A program made the position numbers and the translations under genes. The notes beneath the pieces were generated by a model. It searched no databases and was not told where the DNA came from. It worked only from the letters and a program-made list of their open reading frames with translations. DNA of 16,886 nucleotides, taken from assembly GCA_035565355.1 (NCBI GenBank), contig DATMSM010000023.1:1-16886 (forward strand). The letters run 5' to 3'. This document shows positions 7,361-14,345 of this stretch, one piece after another. Positions within the stretch are counted from its first letter, which is position 1; each line of letters starts with the position of its first letter. This DNA is from Ga0074130 sp035565355 (GTDB lineage: Bacteria > Pseudomonadota > Gammaproteobacteria > Burkholderiales > Rhodocyclaceae).

Positions 7361-7439
7361 ATCCATCGGCATTTTGCGGCAACGCATCTCGTCGCCTAGC
7401 TAAGAATACGCCCTTACCCGAACACGGGGATTTGACCTC

Positions 7440-7445
7440 TATAAT
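7440..7445 (+). promoter_or_regulatory. Possible -10 box for the PilZ gene
   Basis: TATAAT sits 26 bp before the PilZ gene's start codon at 7472 and just outside the right end of the palindromic element. A good -35 at the usual distance is missing. TTGACC at 7432-7437 is too close, and TTACCC at 7414-7419 would need a 20-bp spacer and would touch the element's terminal repeat. A promoter here is plausible but weak on sequence alone. Confidence 0.4.
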
Positions 7446-7471
7446 GAGAAATCCAATCGCGGGAGCCCTCC

Positions 7472-7852
7472 ATGTCCTCACCGAGTCAAGAACGCCGTCG
7501 CTTCTGGCGCGCCAATTTCCACAGCGGCGCCAAGCTGCTGACCGATGGGGACGAGTACACGGTGCAGATCGAGGATCTCTCGCTCAAGGGCGCGCTGGTG
7601 CTGCTACCCGAGGGCGCCAAGGCCGCGCCGGGCGAACGCTGCCGCCTGCAGGTGCAACTGGCCGCTGGTGTCGCCATCATGCTCTGGGGCCGGGTGGCCC
7701 ACCTCAAAGACAGGCACCTTGGCATCAAAGGCGAGAGCATGGACCTCGACAGCGTCACCCATTTGCGTCGCCTGATCGAACTCAATGTCGGCGACCCGGT
7801 GTTGCTGGAAGAGGAAATCTCCTTCTTGCTCCAGCCGGAGAAAACCTCCTGA
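7472..7852 (+). CDS. Small PilZ-domain protein, probable c-di-GMP receptor
   Basis: This 126-residue stand-alone PilZ protein probably binds cyclic di-GMP in the cytoplasm and passes the signal to a partner such as a motility, pilus or polysaccharide system. The partner cannot be told from this context. Both ligand-binding motifs are present: RxxxR at R9-R13 (RRFWR) and D/NxSxxG at D35-G40 (DLSLKG). The middle shows alternating beta strands, and the C-terminal part (about 92-122) is probably helical. GGGAG at 7461-7465 is a well-placed ribosome site. The gene stands alone, between the palindromic element and a strong terminator, and points away from xthA. A longer frame in another phase over the same DNA is a shadow. 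The family is well supported; the pathway is unknown. Confidence 0.88.
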   Translation: MSSPSQERRRFWRANFHSGAKLLTDGDEYTVQIEDLSLKGALVLLPEGAKAAPGERCRLQVQLAAGVAIMLWGRVAHLKDRHLGIKGESMDLDSVTHLRRLIELNVGDPVLLEEEISFLLQPEKTS

Positions 7853-7865
7853 ACGGAGAAAGATA

Positions 7866-7905
7866 CAAATGACAAGGGCCCGGAGTTCCGGGCCCTTGTC
7901 ATTTG
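7866..7905. terminator. Perfect 19-bp-arm palindrome, probable bidirectional terminator
   Basis: Arms 7866-7884 and 7887-7905 are exact inverted repeats around a 2-base centre (GT). The GC-rich tip GGGCCCGGA and the AT-rich base CAAATGACAA mean each strand ends the stem with TTGTCATTTG. It starts 13 bp after the PilZ stop and lies 51 bp past the prlC stop on the other strand, so it can end both transcripts. No long T run follows the stem. Confidence 0.75.
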
Positions 7906-7947
7906 CAATGCCGAAGGCGAGGTCGATCCGCAGGATCGGCGGGGTTC

Positions 7948-7968
7948 GGTGACTGCTACGCAGTCACC
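7948..7968 (-). terminator. Hairpin spanning the prlC stop codon
   Basis: GGTGACTGC at 7948-7956 and GCAGTCACC at 7960-7968 form a perfect 9-bp stem with a 3-base loop. It contains the prlC TAG codon and its last codons. It may be a 3'-end structure that protects the mRNA, working with the palindrome at 7866-7905. There is no adjoining T run, so a terminator role alone is doubtful. Confidence 0.35.
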
Positions 7969-10016
7969 ATCCCGTTGTGACGCAGCAAGGCGTCGACCGA
8001 AGGCTCACGGCCGCGGAAGGCCTTGAAAGACTCCAGCGCCGGACGGGAACCCCCGACCGAGAGAATCTCCTTCCAGAACCTGCCGCCGGTCACCGCATCC
8101 AGCACGCTGGCTTCGGCACCCTTTTCGGCACGCGCTTCTTCGAAGGCAGCGAAGGCGTCGGCAGACAGCACTTCCGCCCATTTGTAGCTGTAATAGCCGG
8201 CCGAGTAGCCGCCGGCGAAGATATGCGAGAAGCTCTGCGGGAAACGATTCCATTCGGGCGGTACGACGACGGCCACTTCCTTGCGCACCGCGTCGAGGAC
8301 TTGCATGAAGTCCTTGGCTTGGGTAGCGGGCACGCTGTGGATCTGCAAATCGAAGATGGAAAACTCGACCTGGCGTAGCGTCATCATGCCGGCCTGGTAA
8401 TTCTTGGCGGCAATCATCTTGTCGTAGAGCGCCCGTGGCAACGGTTGGCCGGTTTCGCTGTGGGCGGTCATGCCCTGTAACACATCCCACTCCCAGCAGA
8501 AGTTTTCCATGAACTGGCTGGGCAGCTCGACCGCATCCCATTCGACGCCGTGGATGCCGGACACCGGCAGCTCATCAACCTGCGTGAGCAGGTGATGCAG
8601 GCCGTGGCCGGTCTCGTGGAATAGCGTGATGACATCGTCGTGCGTGAAGGTTGCCGGCTTGCCATTCACCGGCGCCGGGAAATTGCAGGTCAGATAGGCG
8701 ACCGGCGTCTGCACACCGAAAGAAGTGTTGCGACGCGTGATCGCCTCGTCCATCCAGGCACCGCCCCGTTTGGTTTCGCGTGCGTACAAGTCCAGATAGA
8801 ACTGGCCGACGAGCTTGTCGTCACGCATGATTCTGAAGAAGCGTACGGCCGGATCCCAGGTCGAAGTGCTGTCCTGCTCCAGCCTCACCTGGAACAAGGA
8901 CTGAATGACGCGGAACAGGCCTTCGATCACCTTGGGCTCGGGGAAATACTGCTTCACCTCCTCGTCGGAGAAGGAATAGCGCTCCTGCTTGAGCTTCTCG
9001 GAGGCGTAACTCATGTCCCACGATTCAAGCGTAGCTAACCCGAGCTTCTCCTTGGCAAATGTGCGCAGTTCGGCCACATCCTTCTCGGCGAAAGGGCGCG
9101 CCTTGGCGGCGAGGTCCTGCAGGAACGTGATGACCTGCGCCGGCGTATCTGCCATCTTGGGCACCAGCGAGACTTCGGCATAAGTCTTGTAGCCCAGCAT
9201 GCGCGCCTCTTCGTCGCGCAAGGCGAGGATTTTCTCGATCAGCGGGGTGTTGTCCCACTCGCTCTGGCCGAACTCGGAGGCGCGCGTCGCGTAGGCGCGG
9301 TACATACGCGCGCGGAAGTCGCGATCGTCGGCATACTGCAGCACTGGAATATAGGACGGTGCGTGCAGCGTGAATTTCCAGCCTGCCTTTCCCTCGCGCT
9401 CGGCTGCCGCACGCGCAGCGGCAACGGCGTCCTCGGGCAGGCCGGCGAGCAGCTTCTCGTCCGTAATCCACTCAGCATGCGCATTGGTGGCGTCCAGCAG
9501 GTTCTCGGAGAATTTGGCGGCCAATGCCGACAGCTCTTCGGCAATTGCCTTGAAGCGCGGCTTTTGCTCGTCCGGCAACTCGGCGCCGGAAAGGCGGAAA
9601 TCGCGGACCTCGTTGTCGATGATCTTCTTCTGCGCCGCGCTCAGCTTTGCATATTCGCCGCTCTCGCGCAGCGCCTTGTACTTGCCGAACAGCTCAAGAT
9701 TCTGGCCCAGCTCGGCATAGAAGGCCGAGATCTCCGGCAGCAGGGCGTTATAGGCTTCACGCCACGCCGGCACATCCATGACGCCATGCAGATGGCCGAC
9801 CACGCCCCAGGCGCGACCCATGCGTTCGCCGGCATCGATCATGGGCTGCACAAAATCGGTCCAGGTTGCCGGCGTTTCCGGTTTGAGCAATTGTTCGATC
9901 AACTGGCGATTTTCGTCCAGCAGGCTCCGGATGGCAGGCTCGACATGCTCGGGCTTGACCACATCAAACTGTGGCAGATGAGAAAAATCGAGGAGGGGAT
10001 TGGTGCTTGTGGTCAT
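7956..10016 (-). CDS. prlC: Oligopeptidase A, M3 family zinc metallopeptidase
   Basis: This cytoplasmic zinc endopeptidase degrades short peptides, including cleaved signal peptides in E. coli. The 686-residue protein matches the M3A family length (about 680). The zinc site is complete: HETGH at 467-471, with E497 in AVELPSQ, 26 residues after H471, as in thimet oligopeptidase. FGVQTPVAYLTCNF and the C-terminal HIFAGGYSAGYYSYKWAEVLSADAF region (cited as a landmark only: GGYSAGYYSYKWAEVL) are also family hallmarks. I chose the ATG at 10016 because MTTSTNPLLDF is the usual N-terminus and an AGGA lies 8 bases upstream. The frame reads further up into the purC terminator, which is not coding. It lies 74 bp downstream of purC, behind a good terminator, so it probably has its own promoter or depends on read-through. 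Confidence 0.95.
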   Translation of the reverse strand: MTTSTNPLLDFSHLPQFDVVKPEHVEPAIRSLLDENRQLIEQLLKPETPATWTDFVQPMIDAGERMGRAWGVVGHLHGVMDVPAWREAYNALLPEISAFYAELGQNLELFGKYKALRESGEYAKLSAAQKKIIDNEVRDFRLSGAELPDEQKPRFKAIAEELSALAAKFSENLLDATNAHAEWITDEKLLAGLPEDAVAAARAAAEREGKAGWKFTLHAPSYIPVLQYADDRDFRARMYRAYATRASEFGQSEWDNTPLIEKILALRDEEARMLGYKTYAEVSLVPKMADTPAQVITFLQDLAAKARPFAEKDVAELRTFAKEKLGLATLESWDMSYASEKLKQERYSFSDEEVKQYFPEPKVIEGLFRVIQSLFQVRLEQDSTSTWDPAVRFFRIMRDDKLVGQFYLDLYARETKRGGAWMDEAITRRNTSFGVQTPVAYLTCNFPAPVNGKPATFTHDDVITLFHETGHGLHHLLTQVDELPVSGIHGVEWDAVELPSQFMENFCWEWDVLQGMTAHSETGQPLPRALYDKMIAAKNYQAGMMTLRQVEFSIFDLQIHSVPATQAKDFMQVLDAVRKEVAVVVPPEWNRFPQSFSHIFAGGYSAGYYSYKWAEVLSADAFAAFEEARAEKGAEASVLDAVTGGRFWKEILSVGGSRPALESFKAFRGREPSVDALLRHNGMVTA

Positions 10017-10048
10017 GGCTACGGTCCTGTTGCATACCTGAAAATGAA

Positions 10049-10075
10049 AAGGGCCATCGGCATACGATGGCCCTT
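10049..10075 (-). terminator. Rho-independent terminator after purC
   Basis: AAGGGCCATCG at 10049-10059 pairs perfectly over 11 bp with 10065-10075 around a 5-base loop. On the minus strand the stem is followed by TTCATTTTC. It lies 15 bp after the purC stop and before prlC, and should separate the two transcripts. Confidence 0.8.
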
Positions 10076-10090
10076 GCAGCTTACTTGGGG

Positions 10091-10981
10091 TCACTTGGTC
10101 AATTTTTCAAGTGCTTCCAGATATTTAGCGCTGGTTCTCGCAATCACCTCGGCCGGAATCCTAGGCCCCGGCGCGGTCTTGTTCCAATCCAGCGTCTCCA
10201 GGTAGTCACGCACGAACTGCTTGTCGAAGCTGGGCGGGTTGCTGCCCTCCACATAGGTGTCGGCCGGCCAGAAGCGCGAGGAGTCCGGGGTCAGCGCCTC
10301 GTCGATCAGATGCAATACGCCGTCCTTGTCGAGACCGAACTCGAACTTGGTGTCGGCGATGATGATGCCTTTGGTCTTGGCGTAATCGGCGGCTTCGGTG
10401 TAAAGCTGCAGTGTCACGTCGCGCACCTTGGCGGCGAGCTCGGGGCCGACCAGCTCTTCCACCTTGGCGAAGTCGATATTCTCGTCGTGAGCACCGGCCT
10501 CAGCCTTGTAAGCCGGCGTAAAGATCGGCTGCGGCAGCTTCTGCGCCATCTTGAGCCCGGCCGGCAGCGGAATGCCGCAGATTGCGCCACTGCTCTGATA
10601 GTCCTTCCAGCCCGAGCCGATGATGTAACCGCGCGCCACGGCTTCGATAGGCAAGGGCTTGAGGCGCTTAACCACCAGACCGCGTCCGCGTACCTGGGCC
10701 TTTTCTTCCTCGCCCTGAACCACGCTTTCGGGATCAATGCCCGTCAGTTGATTGGGCAGGATGTGCGCGAGCTTGTCGAACCAGAAGTTGGCGACACCGG
10801 TCAGCACCGCACCCTTGCCCGGAATCGGATCGGGCATGATCACATCGAAGGCGGACAGGCGATCGCTGACGACGATAAGCAGCTTGTCGTCGTCGACGGC
10901 ATAGATATCACGCACCTTGCCGCGCCCGAGCAGGGGCAGGCTCTTGATGGTGGATTCGTAGACGGTGATAGGTGTGGTCAC
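10091..10981 (-). CDS. purC: SAICAR synthetase PurC, GTG start
   Basis: PurC joins aspartate to CAIR with ATP to form SAICAR in de novo purine synthesis. The 296-residue protein is the longer form rather than the roughly 237-residue E. coli type. Recognisable motifs are GRGKVRDIYAV (19-29), SDRLSAFDV, VVKRLKPLPIEAVARGYIIG, GSGWKDYQSSGAICG, IIADTKFEFG and the substrate-binding DEALTPDSSRFWP. The codon that fits the family N-terminus is GTG at 10979-10981. No in-frame ATG lies close upstream and the next internal Met is too deep. The Shine-Dalgarno is weak (GAGAA, about 8 bases away). It follows fba by 65 bp that include a hairpin, so it may be partly cotranscribed with the glycolytic genes. 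Its own terminator lies at 10049-10075. Confidence 0.94.
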   Translation of the reverse strand: MTTPITVYESTIKSLPLLGRGKVRDIYAVDDDKLLIVVSDRLSAFDVIMPDPIPGKGAVLTGVANFWFDKLAHILPNQLTGIDPESVVQGEEEKAQVRGRGLVVKRLKPLPIEAVARGYIIGSGWKDYQSSGAICGIPLPAGLKMAQKLPQPIFTPAYKAEAGAHDENIDFAKVEELVGPELAAKVRDVTLQLYTEAADYAKTKGIIIADTKFEFGLDKDGVLHLIDEALTPDSSRFWPADTYVEGSNPPSFDKQFVRDYLETLDWNKTAPGPRIPAEVIARTSAKYLEALEKLTK

Positions 10982-11004
10982 GTTCTTGTTCTCGAAAATG
11001 CGAA

Positions 11005-11023
11005 GGGCAGGCTGCGCCTGCCC
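11005..11023 (-). terminator. Probable terminator or attenuator between fba and purC
   Basis: GGGCAGGC at 11005-11012 and GCCTGCCC at 11016-11023 form an 8-bp perfect GC-rich stem with a 3-base loop. On the minus strand it is followed by TTCGCATTTTCG, a broken T-rich stretch. It lies 23 bp past the fba stop. Because the run is interrupted, partial read-through into purC is likely. Confidence 0.55.
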
Positions 11024-11046
11024 CGGTTTCAGGAGGTCGTGAAACT

Positions 11047-12108
11047 TTACTTCACGATTTGATTCAACTCACCCTTCTTGTAGCGCTCGGCCATCTGCTC
11101 CAGCGTAATCGGCTTGATCTTGCTGGCCTGGCCGGCGCAGCCGAAGGCTTCGAAGCGTGCCAGGCAAATCTTCTTGGCGGCTTCGCGCGCCGGCTTCAGA
11201 TAGTCGCGCGGATCGAACTTGGACGGGTTCTCGAACAGATAGCGGCGCACTGCGCCGGTCATGGCCAGACGGATGTCGGTGTCGATATTCACCTTACGCA
11301 CGCCATGCTTGATGCCATTGACGATTTCCTCGACCGGTACACCATAGGTTTCCTTCATGTCGCCGCCAAACTCGCGGATCTCGGCGAGCAGTTCCTGCGG
11401 CACCGAAGACGAACCGTGCATGACCAGGTGGGTGTTCGGGATGCGCGCGTGGATTTCCTTGATGCGGTCGATGGCGAGAATGTCGCCGGTCGGCTTCTTG
11501 GTGAACTTGTAGGCGCCGTGGGAAGTGCCAATCGCGATGGCCAGTGCATCACAGTTGGTTTTCTTCACGAAGTCGGCAGCCTGATCCGGATCGGTCAGCA
11601 GCTGTTCGCGCGTCATCGTGCCTTCGGCGCCGTGACCGTCCTCCTTGTCGCCCATCATGGTTTCGAGCGAGCCCAGCACGCCGAGTTCGGCTTCGACCGA
11701 GACACCGATGGAGTGGGCCAGCTTGACCACCTCCTGCGACACCGCGACGTTATATTCGTAGGAGGCGGTGGTCTTGCCGTCGGCTTCGAGCGAGCCATCC
11801 ATCATCACCGAGGTAAAGCCGGAACGGATCGCGGCCATGCACACCGCCGGCGACTGGCCGTGGTCCTGGTGCATGACGACGGGGATGTTGGGGTAGGTTT
11901 CCAGCGCAGCCAGTATCTGGTGACGCAGGAAGGCTTCGCCGGCATACTTGCGGGCGCCGGCCGATGCCTGCATGATCACGGGCGAGTCGACCTGCTGAGC
12001 GGCTTCCATGATGGCCCAGACCTGCTCCATGTTGTTGACGTTGAAAGCCGGCAAGCCGTAGCTGTGTTCGGCCGCATGGTCCAGTAGTTGGCGCAAGGAT
12101 ACGAGCAT
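11047..12108 (-). CDS. fba: Class II fructose-1,6-bisphosphate aldolase, CbbA type
   Basis: This zinc aldolase reversibly joins dihydroxyacetone phosphate and glyceraldehyde 3-phosphate. It serves glycolysis and gluconeogenesis, and in autotrophs the Calvin cycle. The 353-residue protein carries PAFNVNNMEQ (20-29), HQDHGQSP with D82 and H83 (catalytic acid and zinc ligand), EAELGVLGSLE, AIGTSHGAYKF, LVMHGSSSVP and VNIDTDIRLAMTGAVRR. These place it in the CbbA/class IIB group rather than E. coli FbaA. GAGGAG at 12115-12120 is a strong ribosome site with 6 bases to the ATG. It lies 31 bp after pgk on the same strand. Pyruvate kinase, which I recall at this spot in many betaproteobacteria, is not here. 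The symbols fbaA or cbbA would be equally fair. Confidence 0.95.
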   Translation of the reverse strand: MLVSLRQLLDHAAEHSYGLPAFNVNNMEQVWAIMEAAQQVDSPVIMQASAGARKYAGEAFLRHQILAALETYPNIPVVMHQDHGQSPAVCMAAIRSGFTSVMMDGSLEADGKTTASYEYNVAVSQEVVKLAHSIGVSVEAELGVLGSLETMMGDKEDGHGAEGTMTREQLLTDPDQAADFVKKTNCDALAIAIGTSHGAYKFTKKPTGDILAIDRIKEIHARIPNTHLVMHGSSSVPQELLAEIREFGGDMKETYGVPVEEIVNGIKHGVRKVNIDTDIRLAMTGAVRRYLFENPSKFDPRDYLKPAREAAKKICLARFEAFGCAGQASKIKPITLEQMAERYKKGELNQIVK

Positions 12109-12139
12109 GACAAACTCCTCTGGAGGTGATTTTTTCTAA

Positions 12140-13300
12140 TTAGGTATTCGCGCGCTGCGCGAGGATTTCGACCGCAGGCAGCGTCTTGCCTTCGAGGAAC
12201 TCGAGGAAGGCGCCGCCGGCGGTGGAGATATAGCTGACCTGGGTGCCGAACTTGTTGATCGCGGCGATGGTGTCGCCGCCGCCGGCCAGCGAATAAGCCG
12301 GCGAGGCGGCAATCGCCTCCGCCAGGGTGCGCGTGCCGTTGGCAAAGGCCTCAAACTCGAACACGCCGAGCGGGCCGTTCCACACGATGGTGCCGGCCTC
12401 CGCAACGAGACGCGCCACGGTGCGCGAGGTGTCCGGGCCGATATCGAGGATCATGTCGTCATCGGCAACATCCTCAATCTTCTTGACCGTCGCGGTGGCC
12501 GTCGCGACAAACTCCTTGGCCACGACGACATCCGTCGGCAAGGGCACATTGACCTTGGCCATGATGCGCTTGGCCGCATCGACCAGATCAGGTTCGGCCA
12601 GCGACTTGCCGATCTTGTGGCCGGCGGCGAGCAGAAAAGTATTGGCGATGCCGCCGCCGACGATGAGCTGGTCAACCTTGTCGGCCAGCGACTCAAGCAC
12701 GGTCAGCTTGGTAGAGACCTTGGAACCGGCGACGATGGCCGTCAGCGGACGCGCCGGTTTGGCGAGGGCCGTGGAAAGCGCTTCAAGCTCCTGCGCTACA
12801 CAGGGGCCGGCACAGGCGATCTTGGCGTGCTTGCCCATGCCGTAGGTGGTGGCTTCGGCGCGATGGGCGGTGCCGAAGGCGTCGTGCACCCACACATCGG
12901 CGAGCGCGGCCATCTTCTTTGCCAAGGCGTCGTCGTTCTTCTTCTCGCCCTTATTCACGCGACAATTCTCGAGCAGCACGACTTCGCCGGCGGCGACATC
13001 CACGCCATCGACCCAGTCCTGCACCAGGCGCACCGGACGATCCAGCAGCTGACTCATGCGCGCAGCGATCGGCGCCAGGGTGTCTTCGCGGCGCAGCTCA
13101 CCTTCGGTCGGACGCCCCAGATGCGAGGTCACCATGACCGCCGCCCCGTTGTCCAGCGCATACGTGATGCCCGGCAGGGCGGCGCGTATGCGCGTGTCGT
13201 CGGTGATGGCGCCGTCATCGTCCTGCGGCACATTGAGGTCGGCGCGAATGAAAACGCGCTTGCCCTTGAGGTCGAGATCGGTGAGCTTTTTGAAATTCAT
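12140..13300 (-). CDS. pgk: Phosphoglycerate kinase
   Basis: This cytoplasmic glycolytic enzyme transfers phosphate from 1,3-bisphosphoglycerate to ADP, and runs in reverse in gluconeogenesis or the Calvin cycle. The 386-residue length equals the family norm (E. coli 387). Visible motifs are FIRADLNVP (17-25), VTSHLGRPTEG, VHDAFGTAHR, the hinge/nucleotide region AIVAGSKVSTKL, VGGGIANTFL, NGPLGVFE and the phosphate loop YSLAGGGDTIAAI. The ATG at 13300 gives the typical start MNFKKLTDLDLKGKRVF. A frame from a TTG at 13315 would overlap the end of gap and is unlikely. Only 4 bp separate it from the gap stop and there is no real Shine-Dalgarno, so translation is probably coupled to gap. Confidence 0.96.
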   Translation of the reverse strand: MNFKKLTDLDLKGKRVFIRADLNVPQDDDGAITDDTRIRAALPGITYALDNGAAVMVTSHLGRPTEGELRREDTLAPIAARMSQLLDRPVRLVQDWVDGVDVAAGEVVLLENCRVNKGEKKNDDALAKKMAALADVWVHDAFGTAHRAEATTYGMGKHAKIACAGPCVAQELEALSTALAKPARPLTAIVAGSKVSTKLTVLESLADKVDQLIVGGGIANTFLLAAGHKIGKSLAEPDLVDAAKRIMAKVNVPLPTDVVVAKEFVATATATVKKIEDVADDDMILDIGPDTSRTVARLVAEAGTIVWNGPLGVFEFEAFANGTRTLAEAIAASPAYSLAGGGDTIAAINKFGTQVSYISTAGGAFLEFLEGKTLPAVEILAQRANT

Positions 13301-13304
13301 GTCT

Positions 13305-14309
13305 TTACTGGGCAACGTGGCGGACGAAGTTCAGCATATTGCAGGTATAGCCATATTCGTTGTCGTACCAGACCACCAGCTTGACGAAGGTATCGTCAAG
13401 CGCGATGCCGGCCTTGGCATCGAAGATGGACGGCAGCGAGCAGCCGCGGAAATCGGTGGCGACGACGGCATCCTCGGTGTAGCCGAGCACGCCCTTGAGT
13501 TCGCCTTCGGAAGCGGCCTTGATGGTCTGGCAGATGGTTTCGTAGGACGCGCCCTTCTCCAGCTCGACGGTCAGGTCGACCACCGACACATCGGAGGTCG
13601 GCACGCGGAAGGACATGCCGGTGAGCTTCTTGTTCAGCTCTGGAATCACCTTGCCGACAGCCTTGGCGGCGCCGGTCGAGGACGGGATGATGTTTTCCAG
13701 AATACCGCGGCCGCCGCGCCAGTCCTTGGAGGACGGGCCGTCCACAGTCTTCTGCGAGGCGGTGGCAGCGTGCACGGTGCTCATCAGGCCGCGCTTGATG
13801 CCGAAATTGTCGTGCAGCACCTTGGCGACCGGAGCCAAGCAGTTGGTGGTACAGGAGGCGGCGGACACGATTTTCTGACCCGCGTACTTGTCATGGTTCA
13901 CACCATACACAAACATCGGCGTGTCATCCTTGGACGGGGCCGATTGGACTACCTTCCTGGCGCCGGCGGCAATGTGCTTCTGACAGGCTTCTTCAGTCAG
14001 GAACAAGCCGGTGGACTCGATCACCACATCCACATCGATTTCGCCCCACTTGAGGTTGGCCGGGTCCTTCTCGGCGGTCAGGCGAATCTTGCGGCCGTTG
14101 AACACCAGGTTGCTGCCTTCGACGGCGATGTCGTCGGTGAGACGGCCATGCACGGAGTCGTACTTGAGCATATAGGCCAGGTAATCCGGATCGAGCAGAT
14201 CGTTGATGCCGACCACTTCCATATCCGCAAACTCGGCTTCATTGGCGATGGCGCGAAACGCCATGCGACCGATGCGACCGAAACCGTTGATGCCGACCTT
14301 GATAGCCAT
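13305..14309 (-). CDS. gap: Type I glyceraldehyde-3-phosphate dehydrogenase
   Basis: This enzyme oxidises glyceraldehyde 3-phosphate to 1,3-bisphosphoglycerate. The 334-residue protein has the nucleotide-binding GINGFGRIGR (6-15), N36-D37 in GINDLLD as expected for NAD preference, the active-site ASCTTNC with C153, and H180 in STVHAATASQ. NEYGYTCNML lies near the C-terminus. The motif set is complete and the length is normal. GGAGA (minus strand, bases 14316-14320) sits 6 bases before the ATG. The gene follows tkt by 36 bp and precedes pgk by 4 bp, the classic tkt-gap-pgk arrangement. A Calvin-cycle-specific role is possible but cannot be told from this sequence; no RuBisCO or phosphoribulokinase is in the window. 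Confidence 0.97.
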   Translation of the reverse strand: MAIKVGINGFGRIGRMAFRAIANEAEFADMEVVGINDLLDPDYLAYMLKYDSVHGRLTDDIAVEGSNLVFNGRKIRLTAEKDPANLKWGEIDVDVVIESTGLFLTEEACQKHIAAGARKVVQSAPSKDDTPMFVYGVNHDKYAGQKIVSAASCTTNCLAPVAKVLHDNFGIKRGLMSTVHAATASQKTVDGPSSKDWRGGRGILENIIPSSTGAAKAVGKVIPELNKKLTGMSFRVPTSDVSVVDLTVELEKGASYETICQTIKAASEGELKGVLGYTEDAVVATDFRGCSLPSIFDAKAGIALDDTFVKLVVWYDNEYGYTCNMLNFVRHVAQ

Positions 14310-14345
14310 TCTTTGTCTCCGCTGATTATTCTGCTTGCCGCTTGA

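Larger units (their letters stand above)
7147..7414. repeat. 268-bp composite palindromic element with 27-bp terminal inverted repeats
   Basis: This fills most of the 336-bp gap between xthA and the PilZ gene. The ends 7147-7173 and 7388-7414 are inverted repeats with 26 of 27 positions paired (mismatch 7167/7394). Inside lie two arms. Arm A has an outer stem of 7177-7192 with 7260-7276 (one bulge) and an inner hairpin GCGTAG-TCAT-CTACGC at 7219-7234. Arm B has an outer stem of 7285-7300 with 7367-7382 (15 of 16 paired) and an inner hairpin at 7323-7343 with an 8-bp stem and AATCA loop. Reverse-complemented, arm B repeats the layout and much of the sequence of arm A, so the element looks like two old inverted copies of one unit. 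It contains no credible ORF and I see no target-site duplication. It fits a MITE-like or structured intergenic repeat; mobility and family are not shown by this window. Confidence 0.85.

Noticed and set aside
7136..7425. Target-site duplication flanking the palindromic element
   Set aside because: The bases outside the two ends (ATCG before 7147 and TACC after 7414) do not match, so recent transposition is not supported.
7432..7445. TTGACC plus TATAAT as a paired -35/-10 promoter
   Set aside because: Only 2 bp separate the boxes, far from the required 16-18 bp. Only the -10 is kept as a possibility.
7158..7481. Open frames running through the palindromic element on both strands
   Set aside because: The translations are only read-through of inverted repeats, with no ribosome site or family resemblance, and they run into xthA or the PilZ gene in wrong frames.
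7924..7938. CGATCC-GCA-GGATCG hairpin between the palindrome and prlC
   Set aside because: A 6-bp stem is too short to claim a function next to two stronger hairpins.
9363..14345. Plus-strand open frames of 255-429 codons opposite prlC, purC, fba, pgk and gap
   Set aside because: All lie wholly or mostly antisense to enzymes with complete active sites. Their low-complexity His/Asp/Gly/Val-rich translations are typical of antisense frames.
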